From positions 1-64,000 of the forward strand of contig JAXJWW010000026.1 in the NCBI GenBank assembly GCA_036307825.1: a stretch of 64,000 nucleotides of DNA, in the 5' to 3' direction. Numbering within the stretch: position 1 is the stretch's first letter; every line of letters begins with the position of its first letter. Position numbers and translations under genes: made by a program. Positions 51,855-59,929 of the stretch are shown one piece after another. Under the pieces are notes generated by a model. It made no database searches and had not been told where the DNA came from. It worked only from the letters and a program-made list of their open reading frames with translations. This stretch comes from RGIG9060 sp036307825. Its GTDB lineage: Bacteria; Spirochaetota; Spirochaetia; Treponematales; Treponemataceae.

Positions 51855-52031
51855 ATGTCAAAATCCCATCGCGGAAAAGGTATTCGTGACCAAGTAGCAC
51901 ACGGACGCGGAACTTGTGCACGTTGTAAAAAAGACGGAATCAAAATTCTGTACGATCAAGAAATTGATGGACAAAAGGCAAAAATTTGCAAATACTGCAA
52001 AGCTGCTATTAAAAACGGAAAAACTGTTTAA
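51855..52031 (+). CDS. Small zinc-ribbon protein at the end of the alpha operon, probably ribosome-associated
   Basis: 58 residues. I do not know a named family. It begins MSKSHRGKGIRDQVAHGRGT and has two Cys pairs, CARC (Cys21, Cys24) and CKYC (Cys45, Cys48), the spacing of a small zinc ribbon. The predicted pI is high (many Lys, Arg and His), typical of rRNA-binding proteins. An AGGAG site lies 7 nt before the ATG and it is 18 nt after rplQ, before the operon's terminator, so it is co-expressed with ribosomal genes. It is neither L33, L36 nor L31 by sequence. A ribosomal or assembly role is inferred from position and composition. Confidence 0.85.
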   Translation: MSKSHRGKGIRDQVAHGRGTCARCKKDGIKILYDQEIDGQKAKICKYCKAAIKNGKTV

Positions 52032-52053
52032 TTGTTTGAATGTCAATTTTTTA

Positions 52054-52108
52054 GGCTGTCTTCGATAAAATCTATTTTTAGATTTTGGGCAAGGCGGCCC
52101 TTTTTTTT
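52054..52108 (+). terminator. Strong terminator ending the ribosomal block
   Basis: A two-part stem: GGCTGTCTT (52054-52062) with AAGGCGGCC (52091-52099), including two G-U pairs, and an inner AAAATCTA/TAGATTTT. Eight T follow at 52101-52108. Confidence 0.9.
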
Positions 52109-52122
52109 GTCAAAATAATACA

Positions 52123-52151
52123 TAGACACAAAAAAGCAATTAGGATATAAT
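52123..52151 (+). promoter_or_regulatory. Promoter of livJ
   Basis: TAGACA (52123-52128), 17 bp, perfect TATAAT (52146-52151). A start near 52158 gives a leader of about 75 nt with GGAGG before the ATG. Confidence 0.75.
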
Positions 52152-52232
52152 TTGTCCAATAGAGTTATTTTAAAAACTCAAAATCTATCTATGTATGATG
52201 CAAAAATGTTAAGCATCAAGTGGAGGAAAAAA

Positions 52233-53411
52233 ATGAAAATGTCAGGTAAAATCCTTGCTGTAGCTTTGGCTTTGGCAATGTTGATGTTTGCTGGATGTGC
52301 AAAAGAGGAAAGCAATACAGTTAAAATTGGTGGTATCTTCCCTCTATCAGGTGATGTTGCTGTTTACGGTGTTGAATGTCGTAATGGTGTTGAAATGGCT
52401 ATTAGCGAAATCAATGCAAATGGTGGTATCAAATTTGTAGAACAAGATGAAAATGGAAATCCTGTTGAAGTTTACAAAATGATTGAATTGGTAGCAGAAG
52501 ATGATGAAGGAAATCCAGAAAAATCAGTTAATGCTTACAAAAAACTTGTTACAAAAGATAAGGTAAATACAATTGTTGGTTCATTAACATCTGGTTGTAC
52601 AGCTGCTATTACTTCTTTGGCACAAGCTCAAAAAGTATTGATGGTAGCTCCTGCTGCAACAATGACAAGTATCACAGATGCTGGTGACTACGTTTTCAGA
52701 GCATGTTTTATTGACCCATTCCAAGGAACAGTTGGTGGAAAATTTGCTGCAGAAAACTTAGGAAAAACAAAAGCTGCTGTTCTTTATGATATCACAAACG
52801 ATTACTCAGTTGGATTGTACACAAACTTCAAAGTTGCTTTTGAAGCTGCTGGTGGAAAAGTTGTAGCTGAAGAATCATACGCAAAAGGTGATATGGACTT
52901 TAACGCACAACTTACAAAAATCAAAAATGCTAACCCAGATGTAGTTTACTTACCAGATTACTATGCAACAGTTGCATTGATTGCAAAACAATTAAGAGCT
53001 CAAGGAATCAATACTCCTATCGTTGGTGCAGATGGATGGGGTGGAATCGTAGATAACGCAGGTGATGAAGTTCTTAACGGATTCTATTCAGACCACTATG
53101 CTGCTGACTCAACAGATGAAAAAGTAGTAAAATTTGTTGAATCATACAAAGCTGCTTACAATTCACTTCCAGTATCTTTTGCTGCTCTTGGATACGACTG
53201 TATCTATATGTTAAAAGATGCTTTTGAAAAAGCTAACACAACAGATATTGCTGCTGTTAGAGATGCATTTAACGCAACAAACGGTTCTTATGTAACAGGA
53301 AATCTTACATTTGATGAAAAGAGAAATCCTATCAAATCAGCTGTAATGATGGAAATCGTTAAACAAGATGGAAAATTAACACCTGTTTACAAAGCAACTG
53401 TTAATCCATAA
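52233..53411 (+). CDS. livJ: Branched-chain amino acid ABC importer, substrate-binding lipoprotein
   Basis: 392 residues. A lipoprotein signal peptide (Lys, hydrophobic Leu/Ala stretch, lipobox FAGC, Cys22) precedes a type I periplasmic binding fold of the LivJ family: KIGGIFPLSGDVAVYGVECR, SLTSGCTAAITSLAQAQKV, GDMDFNAQLTKIKNANPDVV and VGADGWGG. It captures Leu, Ile or Val outside the membrane. I chose ATG 52233 with GGAGG upstream; the 27 codons of the longer frame have no signal peptide features. It has its own promoter and terminator, apart from livHMGF. Confidence 0.93.
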   Translation: MKMSGKILAVALALAMLMFAGCAKEESNTVKIGGIFPLSGDVAVYGVECRNGVEMAISEINANGGIKFVEQDENGNPVEVYKMIELVAEDDEGNPEKSVNAYKKLVTKDKVNTIVGSLTSGCTAAITSLAQAQKVLMVAPAATMTSITDAGDYVFRACFIDPFQGTVGGKFAAENLGKTKAAVLYDITNDYSVGLYTNFKVAFEAAGGKVVAEESYAKGDMDFNAQLTKIKNANPDVVYLPDYYATVALIAKQLRAQGINTPIVGADGWGGIVDNAGDEVLNGFYSDHYAADSTDEKVVKFVESYKAAYNSLPVSFAALGYDCIYMLKDAFEKANTTDIAAVRDAFNATNGSYVTGNLTFDEKRNPIKSAVMMEIVKQDGKLTPVYKATVNP

Positions 53412-53460
53412 GTTTAGATTATTTACTAAAAGCAAGAAATTGCTATATTAGAATAATTAA

Positions 53461-53502
53461 AAGCGAACGCAAAGATTTTTTCTTTTGTGTTCGCTTTTTT
53501 TT
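53461..53502 (+). terminator. Terminator between livJ and livH
   Basis: AAGCGAACGCAAA (53461-53473) with TTTGTGTTCGCTT (53484-53496), one G-U pair, then T's to 53502. It would let livJ be made in excess over the membrane parts. Confidence 0.88.
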
Positions 53503-53616
53503 GTTTATTACTATTTACCTATGTTTGTTTTAAGTGTAAAATGTATTGTGAAAAAATATGATAAAAGTTCGTCTATAAAGTTTTGTAATTAGAATTTGGC
53601 GGATTTTGGAGGATAT

Positions 53617-54516
53617 GTGGAAACTAGTTCTATGTTTGTCCAGCAACTTGTCAATGGTATATCCTTGGGAAGTATCTATGCTTTGATAGCATTGGGATAC
53701 ACAATGGTTTACGGAATTGTAAAGTTGATTAACTTTGCCCATGGGGATATTCTCATGGTTGGTGCTTATGCTGGTTATTTTGTTTTGATGGCTTTTGGTG
53801 CAAATCCATGGACTTTTTGTTTAGCAATGATTTTTGCAATGATTGTTTGTGCTATTTTAGCAATTTTAATAGAAAGATTTGCTTATAGACCTCTTCGTTC
53901 AGCACCTAGATTAAATTCTTTAATTACAGCGATTGCGGTATCTCTTATTTTGCAAAACGGTGCTAGAGTTATTCCTTTTATTGGTCCAGATCCAAGACAG
54001 TATCCTACAATGGCAACTGTAAATGTTAATTTAGGATTTGTTTCAATTTCAAATATTCAGTTGATTGTTATTGTTCTTTCTGCTGTTTTGATGATTGCTT
54101 TGAATTATATTATCAATTATACAAAAACAGGAAAAGCAATGCGTGCAGTTTCATTTGATATGCATGCTGCAAGTTTAATGGGAATTTCTGTAAATAAAAC
54201 TATTGCATTTACCTTTGCTCTTGGGTCTGTTTTAGCAGCTGCTGGAGGAATTTTGTATGCAAGTGCTTATCCTCAAATTAACCCAACAATGGGAACAATG
54301 CCTGGCTTAAAAGCCTTTGTTGCTGCTGTTCTTGGTGGAATTGGGTCTGTTCCAGGGGCTATGTTAGGTGGATACATTCTTGGAATTTCAGAAACAATGA
54401 CTAAAGGATTTTTGTCATCTCAATATGCTGATGCAATTTCATTTGCAATTCTTATTATCATTTTGCTTGTAAAACCTACAGGAATTATGGGCAAAAATGT
54501 AAGAGAAAAGGTTTAG
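53617..54516 (+). CDS. livH: Branched-chain amino acid ABC importer, permease LivH
   Basis: 299 residues, about eight membrane segments. FVQQLVNGISLGSIYALIAL, GYTMVYGIVKLINFAHGDILMVGAY and GSVPGAMLGGYILGISE are typical of LivH. The start is uncertain: GTG 53617 has GGAGG 4 nt upstream; ATG 53632, five codons later, matches the usual LivH N terminus but has no site nearby. Followed by livM after 9 nt. Confidence 0.93.
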   Translation: METSSMFVQQLVNGISLGSIYALIALGYTMVYGIVKLINFAHGDILMVGAYAGYFVLMAFGANPWTFCLAMIFAMIVCAILAILIERFAYRPLRSAPRLNSLITAIAVSLILQNGARVIPFIGPDPRQYPTMATVNVNLGFVSISNIQLIVIVLSAVLMIALNYIINYTKTGKAMRAVSFDMHAASLMGISVNKTIAFTFALGSVLAAAGGILYASAYPQINPTMGTMPGLKAFVAAVLGGIGSVPGAMLGGYILGISETMTKGFLSSQYADAISFAILIIILLVKPTGIMGKNVREKV

Positions 54517-54525
54517 GAGTAGGCT

Positions 54526-55572
54526 ATGAAAAAAATGAATCGTGTTTACAGAGATATGCTTATTCCTTTTGTAGTTGCAATTTTAGCTTTAGTGCTTCCT
54601 GCATTGTTGATTAAGTTTGGTTTAATTGATGCATATACTGCTCAAATTATCACTTTGGGTGGTGTAAATGCTATTATGGCAATTAGTGTAAATATCATTT
54701 GTGGTATTACAGGACAACTTTCACTTGGTCAAGCCGGATTTATGGCTATAGGTGCATATTCTTGTATCTTTTTAACTCAAAATTGTGGTATTCCTCTAGT
54801 TATTAGTATAATTATTGCAGGTTTGATAACTTCAATCTTTGGTTTTTTAATTGGATTTCCAACACTAAAATTGACAGGTGATTATCTTGCAATCGTTACT
54901 TTAGGTTTTGGTGAAATTATCCGTGTAGTTTTAATTAACTTAAAAACAATTACTGGTGGTGCAAACGGAAAAAGATTTGAAGATCCTTCAGTTATCATGA
55001 TGCAAGCATTTCCAGAAAAAGCATATTTTATGGTAATTGGTGCTTTGATTTTAGTGATTGTTTTATTACAAAACTTTTTGCGTTCAACTTATGGTCGTGC
55101 TATTAAAGCTGTTCGTGAAGATGAAATTGCTGCAAACTCAAACGGAATTGGCGTTTTCAAATATAAGATGGTAGGATTTGTAATTGCAGCTTTCGTTGCC
55201 GGTGTTGGTGGTGGATTATACGCTGCATTTATCGCATTTATCAAACCAGATCTTGCTTCATTTAACAGAAGTATCGATTATTTGATTTATGTTGTTCTTG
55301 GTGGTATGGGTTCAATTACAGGCTCAGTTTTAGCAGCTTTCGTATTAACTTATCTACAAGAATTCTTGCGTTTCTTAAAAGATTTCCGTCTTTTGATTTA
55401 TCCATTGATTTTGATTGTAGTTATGCTTTATCGCCCACAGGGATTACTTGGAATGAAAGAACTTTCTTTTGTAAATACTTTTGATAAATTTGTAAACTGG
55501 GTAAAGACAAAGAAAAATCAACCTAAGGTAAAAAAAGTGACTGAAAAAAAAGAAGGAGGTTCCGATGTCTAA
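54526..55572 (+). CDS. livM: Branched-chain amino acid ABC importer, permease LivM
   Basis: 348 residues. Typical motifs are CGITGQLSLGQAGFMAIGAYS, KLTGDYLAIVTLGFGEIIRVV and GGMGSITGSVLAAFVLTYLQE. A Lys-rich cytoplasmic tail follows the last membrane segment. AGGAG lies before the ATG; its 3' end overlaps livG by 8 bases. Confidence 0.95.
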   Translation: MKKMNRVYRDMLIPFVVAILALVLPALLIKFGLIDAYTAQIITLGGVNAIMAISVNIICGITGQLSLGQAGFMAIGAYSCIFLTQNCGIPLVISIIIAGLITSIFGFLIGFPTLKLTGDYLAIVTLGFGEIIRVVLINLKTITGGANGKRFEDPSVIMMQAFPEKAYFMVIGALILVIVLLQNFLRSTYGRAIKAVREDEIAANSNGIGVFKYKMVGFVIAAFVAGVGGGLYAAFIAFIKPDLASFNRSIDYLIYVVLGGMGSITGSVLAAFVLTYLQEFLRFLKDFRLLIYPLILIVVMLYRPQGLLGMKELSFVNTFDKFVNWVKTKKNQPKVKKVTEKKEGGSDV

Positions 55573-56362
55573 CGAATCTTCATTAGTGCTTCAAGCAAAT
55601 GATATTTCTATCGTTTTTGGTGGATTACGAGCTGTAAGTAATTTTTCTTGCGAACTAAAAAAAGGTGAACTCGTTGGATTGATTGGTCCAAACGGTGCTG
55701 GAAAAACTACTGTTTTTAATATGCTTTCTGGTGTTTATAAACCTACAGAAGGCGAAATTGACTTTTGGGACAAAGAAAACAAAGTTCACATTATTGGAAA
55801 GAAAACTCCTGCAAAGTTAAATCAAATTGGTATCGCTAGAACTTTTCAGAATATTCGTTTGTTCAATAATTTAACTGTAAGTGAAAATGTAAAAATCGCT
55901 TTACATTCTCATAGAAAAGTAAATCCTATTGATGTTTTGCTTAGAACTCCAGCTTTTAGACGAGATGAAAAACGAATGACTGAAAAAGTTAATCAGTTGC
56001 TTTCACTTTTCAAAATTGACCACAAGGCTGATGAATTGGCAAAAAATCTTCCTTATGGTGAACAACGTAAATTGGAAATTGTTCGTGCCTTGGCTGCAAA
56101 TCCAAGTTTGTTGCTTTTGGATGAACCTGCTGCAGGTATGAATCCTCAAGAAACTGATGAACTTATGAAGTTGATTGCTTTTATTCGAAAGGAATTTAAT
56201 TTGACAGTTCTTCTTATCGAACACGATATGCATTTGGTTATGGGAATTTGTGAACGCTTGATAGTTTTGGACTACGGAAGAATTATTGCAACTGGAAATC
56301 CTGAGGAAATTAGAAAAAATCCTGCTGTAATTAAGGCTTATCTAGGAACAGAAGGAGAATAG
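55565..56362 (+). CDS. livG: Branched-chain amino acid ABC importer, ATPase LivG
   Basis: 265 residues. Walker A GPNGAGKTT (near residue 41), ARTFQNIRLFNNLTVSENV, signature LPYGEQRKLEIVRAL, Walker B LLLLDEPAAGMNP and the H-loop LIEHDM. It is the LivG subtype, which has the variant signature LPYGEQR. A strong AAGGAGG site lies in the end of livM. Confidence 0.96.
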   Translation: MSNESSLVLQANDISIVFGGLRAVSNFSCELKKGELVGLIGPNGAGKTTVFNMLSGVYKPTEGEIDFWDKENKVHIIGKKTPAKLNQIGIARTFQNIRLFNNLTVSENVKIALHSHRKVNPIDVLLRTPAFRRDEKRMTEKVNQLLSLFKIDHKADELAKNLPYGEQRKLEIVRALAANPSLLLLDEPAAGMNPQETDELMKLIAFIRKEFNLTVLLIEHDMHLVMGICERLIVLDYGRIIATGNPEEIRKNPAVIKAYLGTEGE

Positions 56363-56368
56363 TTGACT

Positions 56369-57073
56369 ATGCTAAAAGTAACAGATTTAACAGTACATTA
56401 CGGAGCAATTCAGGCTTTAAGAGGAATTTCTTTTGATGTAAATCAAGGTGAAATCATCACTCTCATCGGTTCAAATGGAGCAGGAAAAACAACAACATTG
56501 CACTCTGTTTCAAATATTATCAAAAAAACTTCTGGTAAAGTTGAGTTTGAAGGTGCAGATATTACAAATGTTTCGCCAGACGCTATCGTAAAAACAGGTT
56601 TGATTCAAGTTCCAGAAGGAAGACGAGTTTTTGCAAATATGAGCGTTAAAGAAAATTTGGAAATGGGTGCTTATACAAGAAAAGATAAAGCTGGAATTAA
56701 AGCTGATATGGAAATGGTTTACGGACTTTTTCCTCGCTTAAAAGAAAGAATTAAACAGCTTTCTGGAACTTTATCTGGTGGGGAACAACAAATGTTGGCT
56801 ATGGGTCGTGCTTTAATGTCTAAGCCAAAATTGCTTTTGTTGGATGAACCTTCAATGGGACTTGCTCCAATTTTGGTTGATGAAATTTTCTCAATTATCC
56901 AAGAAATCAATAAAACAGGTACAACAATTTTATTGGTTGAACAAAATGCTTTCAAAGCTCTTTCCATTGCAGACCGCGCATACATCTTAGAAACCGGTAC
57001 AGTAATTAAAAGCGGGAAGGCTAGCGATTTAATAAACGACGAAGCTGTAAAATCAGCTTATTTAGGCGGATAA
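56369..57073 (+). CDS. livF: Branched-chain amino acid ABC importer, ATPase LivF
   Basis: 234 residues. It starts MLKVTDLTVHYGAIQALRG, Walker A GSNGAGKTT, VPEGRRVFANMSVKENLEMG, signature LSGGEQQMLAMGRAL, Walker B LLLLDEPSMGLAP and LLVEQNAFKALSIADRAYIL. It pairs with LivG under LivHM. I used ATG 56369, not the TTG two codons earlier. The last gene of the importer; a terminator-like stem lies at 57101-57139. Confidence 0.96.
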   Translation: MLKVTDLTVHYGAIQALRGISFDVNQGEIITLIGSNGAGKTTTLHSVSNIIKKTSGKVEFEGADITNVSPDAIVKTGLIQVPEGRRVFANMSVKENLEMGAYTRKDKAGIKADMEMVYGLFPRLKERIKQLSGTLSGGEQQMLAMGRALMSKPKLLLLDEPSMGLAPILVDEIFSIIQEINKTGTTILLVEQNAFKALSIADRAYILETGTVIKSGKASDLINDEAVKSAYLGG

Positions 57074-57100
57074 GCAGAACTTCATTTATATTGTAGAATT

Positions 57101-57266
57101 GATAAAAACTTCTCCTAAAATAGTGTGGAAGTTTTTATCTAAAGTTTGCGTTGCAAACTTTATTATCAACTGCTGTTTCTCTTTCTGATACGAAACAGCA
57201 TAAAAAGTCAGTTCATAAAACTGTTCTGGCAACGTAGTTTCTAGCCAGTTTTACTCATTGACTTTT
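57101..57266 (+). promoter_or_regulatory. Hairpin-rich leader between livF and the CBS-ACT gene
   Basis: Four consecutive stems: a perfect 12-bp stem 57101-57112 with 57128-57139 (T-rich 3' arm, may end the liv transcript); a perfect 10-bp stem 57140-57149 with 57153-57162, loop GTT; GCTGTTTC/GAAACAGC (57172-57179, 57192-57199); and AAAAGTCA (57203-57210) with TGACTTTT (57259-57266), whose interior can form TAAAACTG/CAGTTTTA (57216-57223, 57246-57253) or the competing CTGGC/GCCAG (57226-57230, 57244-57248). The last stem ends 2 nt before the AGGGGG ribosome binding site. No -10 box is obvious. It may be a regulatory leader. Confidence 0.55.
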
Positions 57267-57278
57267 AAGGGGGAAAAT

Positions 57279-57917
57279 ATGATTATTGCAAGTGTAATGA
57301 CAAGAAATCCACTCTATGTTCGTCCTGAAATGACTGTTACAGAAGTGCGTGAATTAATGACAAAAGAAAAAGTAGGAAAACTTCCTGTTCTTGATAAACA
57401 TGATAATCTTGTTGGTATTGTTACCAAAAAAGATTTGGTAAATGCAGGACCATCTGCTGCAACTACATTGGATATGTATGAAATCAGTTATCTTCTTTCA
57501 AAATTAAAAGTTGAAAAGGTAATGGAAAAAAATGTTGTTACAGTAAAAGAAACTGAAGTTGTGGAAGAAGCTGCAAGAATTATGGCTGATAAGGGGATTA
57601 CTTGTTTACCAGTTATGAAGGATAATCTTCTTGTGGGAATTATCACAGAAAGTGATTTGTTTAGAGTTTTTGTTGATATGTTTGGAACTCGTCATCAAGG
57701 AGTTCGTATCACTTTCTCAATGGACGAAAAACCAGGTCAGCTTGCTAAAGTTGCAAAAGAATTAGCAGAACTTGGCGGAAATATCGTTTCGTTGGTTACT
57801 TTTGATGGCGATGATATGTCTAAAAAACGATGTACTTGCAAAATTTGTTCTCTTTCACTTGAACAAGTAAAAGATGTTTTTGAAAAATTGCAAGTTCAAA
57901 TCGAAGACATTCGTTAA
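57279..57917 (+). CDS. CBS-domain pair with C-terminal ACT domain (AcuB-like)
   Basis: 212 residues. Two CBS domains fill about 1-135 (MIIASVMTRNPLYVRPEMTV, GKLPVLDKHDNLVGIVTKKD, then VEKVMEKNVVTVKE and CLPVMKDNLLVGIITESDLF); the pair usually binds adenine nucleotides. An ACT domain follows (FSMDEKPGQLAKVAKELAEL, GGNIVSLVTFDGD), which usually binds an amino acid. A Cys cluster, CTCKIC, lies near the end. No catalytic domain, so it is a sensor or regulator; the liv neighbours make branched-chain amino acids a plausible ligand (inference). ATG 57279 has a GGGGG site. Confidence 0.85.
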   Translation: MIIASVMTRNPLYVRPEMTVTEVRELMTKEKVGKLPVLDKHDNLVGIVTKKDLVNAGPSAATTLDMYEISYLLSKLKVEKVMEKNVVTVKETEVVEEAARIMADKGITCLPVMKDNLLVGIITESDLFRVFVDMFGTRHQGVRITFSMDEKPGQLAKVAKELAELGGNIVSLVTFDGDDMSKKRCTCKICSLSLEQVKDVFEKLQVQIEDIR

Positions 57918-57929
57918 TATATTTTTTAT

Positions 57930-59447
57930 ATGAAAGAAACCATACGTGTTCTACTTGATGAATTTGTAAGAAAAACTCTCGTACCTTTTACAGAAGCGGA
58001 TGTTAGTAAGTATTTACTAAAGAAAAAACATCCTTGTAGTTCTGATAAAATACGGGAGTATTTACAGAATTCTTCAAATGTTTTTGTAGATATGTATGGA
58101 AAATATTTTTCGCGGGCAGGGATATTTTCAGAACGATATTTTTCTTTTGTTCCAACAAAAACAGAAGTTGAAAATGGATATTTGGTGATAGGTCATAGAA
58201 TTATGCCTTTTGCTGATCCTGAAATTTTGCCTTGTGATTTACATTTCTTTTTTTGTGGCGATATGATTGGTAAAAAAAATGTTGTAGTAAATAGCCACGA
58301 CATTTATCCTCTTTATCAATTTTTTGGTGAAGAATATGTACCTCAAATTATTGCGCAAGATCCTGCAAATTTTTTTCTTGATTTATCAGAGACAGATTTT
58401 GAATTGCCCTCTCAAGTTAATCTTACAGTTTTAAACCTTGAAAATTTTTACAAAAAAGTTGATTTTAAAGTAGGTGATAGAATTGTAGCTCTTGTTTCTG
58501 ATTGGGATAAAGGATTTGTAAATATTGCTCCTTTTAGAAAGAGAAATTCAAATCCTTTTGAACAAACATCAGTAGATGCAAAGCGTGAAAAATGGGAAGC
58601 TGCATTTGAAAAATCACTTGTAACTTCTTTAGACAATTTTGGTCCTTGTTCTAGTATCGAAGAGCAGTTTGTTTTTGCATATTTAAATAATATCGAAAAA
58701 TTTTGTGTAACTCATTGTTCTTCTATACAAGAAGTTTTAGCAAAATCAAATAAGTTTGAATTTACTCTCTATGGTGTGGAAACTCGTCTTTGGTTTAAGG
58801 ATAAAGAAATTCCTGCAATGAATCCTAAAATGATGATGATGAATCCTCCTGAAGAATATCTAGAACATTTGCCAAAAAAGGAAACTAAAATAGAAAGTAT
58901 TCTTAATCGCTTGGGGTTACTTGTTCCTGAATGGGTTTTTGATGGTTTTATTTTAGATTTATTATTTAACAAAGAAAATGATTTTGACAAGATTATAGAA
59001 AAAATAGTTCCGGACTTAATTGTACTTGATGATTCTGACTACAAATCAATTATGTTGCATTTAGAGAAAAAATATGATATTCTTCGCAAAGGATATAATT
59101 GGTTTGCCGATTATCATTTTGCAAAGTATCGGCACGAAACCTTGGAATTATATTCAAAAATTGTTGCAGTATTTTACGAGATTGAATATCAAAAGGTAAA
59201 TTTGCAAGAATTAGATCAACAGCACTTGGTTATTTTAACTCAACTATCAGGACATGTTTCAAGTTTGATTTATTCTTTTACACAGCAAGACAGTTTTTCT
59301 GAAAAGGATTTATCAACTTTAGAAGCGTCCTTAGAAGGAATGAACTTTAATTTTGAAGAAAGTGCAAAAGTGATAAAAGGTAATCTTTTGGAACTGCAAA
59401 AGCGAAAGTTTGGAATTGTTCGCAATTTGGAGGACAAAAATGAATAA
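57930..59447 (+). CDS. Conserved-looking protein of unknown function, 505 residues
   Basis: I do not recognise the family. No signal peptide and no membrane segment; cytoplasmic. The N-terminal 60 residues look like a small winged-helix-type region (VLLDEFVRKTLVPFTEADVS, then KIREYLQNSSNVFVDMYGKY), then a beta-rich part (GYLVIGHRIMPFADPEILPC; KVGDRIVALVSDWDKGFVNI), and a helical C terminus with coiled-coil tendency. It begins 12 nt after the CBS-ACT gene behind a TATATT box (57918-57923) with no ribosome binding site, and overlaps the PTS-IIA-like gene by 8 bases. The coupled order suggests work with the nutrient-sensing neighbours. Confidence 0.6.
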   Translation: MKETIRVLLDEFVRKTLVPFTEADVSKYLLKKKHPCSSDKIREYLQNSSNVFVDMYGKYFSRAGIFSERYFSFVPTKTEVENGYLVIGHRIMPFADPEILPCDLHFFFCGDMIGKKNVVVNSHDIYPLYQFFGEEYVPQIIAQDPANFFLDLSETDFELPSQVNLTVLNLENFYKKVDFKVGDRIVALVSDWDKGFVNIAPFRKRNSNPFEQTSVDAKREKWEAAFEKSLVTSLDNFGPCSSIEEQFVFAYLNNIEKFCVTHCSSIQEVLAKSNKFEFTLYGVETRLWFKDKEIPAMNPKMMMMNPPEEYLEHLPKKETKIESILNRLGLLVPEWVFDGFILDLLFNKENDFDKIIEKIVPDLIVLDDSDYKSIMLHLEKKYDILRKGYNWFADYHFAKYRHETLELYSKIVAVFYEIEYQKVNLQELDQQHLVILTQLSGHVSSLIYSFTQQDSFSEKDLSTLEASLEGMNFNFEESAKVIKGNLLELQKRKFGIVRNLEDKNE

Positions 59448-59904
59448 TGAAGTAAATATCGAAGAATTAATTGAAAAAGGTTCTGTTTTAATTGATATAG
59501 AAGGTTCTTCTACTAAAGAAGTATATAAAAATGTTGTTTCTAAAATTGAATATCCAAAGGGGCTAACTCCTGAAAATTTGTATACAGAATTATGTCAACG
59601 TGAGGATCTTATGAGTACAGCGGTAGGGAATGGTATTTCACTTCCACACTCTCGCTATCCTATTTTGAAAAATGGCGAAGATCAACGCATCATTGTTTGT
59701 TACTTAAAAGAACCATTACAGATGAATGCACCTGATGGTAGACTTGTTAGTACAATGTTTATTTTACTTACAAGTAGTCCTCAGTTTCATCTTAAAGTTC
59801 TTTCCCAGTTGGCTTTTTTGTTTCAAAACAAAGAGTTTAGAAAAACTTTGGAAAATAAACCACAAAAAGCAGAACTTTTAGAAGCTATTAAAAAAGTTCT
59901 CTAA
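59440..59904 (+). CDS. PTS IIA-like (PtsN/fructose type) phosphocarrier domain protein
   Basis: 154 residues, a stand-alone EIIA of the mannitol/fructose type. STAVGNGISLPHSR holds the phosphorylated His in the family's GxxxPH motif; LLTSSPQFHLKVLSQLAFLF is the second typical block with the partner His. No transporter IIB or IIC is near, so it is likely regulatory, like PtsN, transmitting PEP or nitrogen state. ATG 59440 has GGAGG upstream and overlaps the previous gene's stop; 25 nt before tkt. Confidence 0.85.
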   Translation: MNNEVNIEELIEKGSVLIDIEGSSTKEVYKNVVSKIEYPKGLTPENLYTELCQREDLMSTAVGNGISLPHSRYPILKNGEDQRIIVCYLKEPLQMNAPDGRLVSTMFILLTSSPQFHLKVLSQLAFLFQNKEFRKTLENKPQKAELLEAIKKVL

Positions 59905-59929
59905 AATTTTTGCAAAAACGAGGAACACT

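Noticed and set aside
52152..52232. 27-codon N-terminal extension of livJ
   Set aside because: It lies in the predicted leader, has no signal peptide features, and the downstream ATG has a clear GGAGG site and lipobox spacing.
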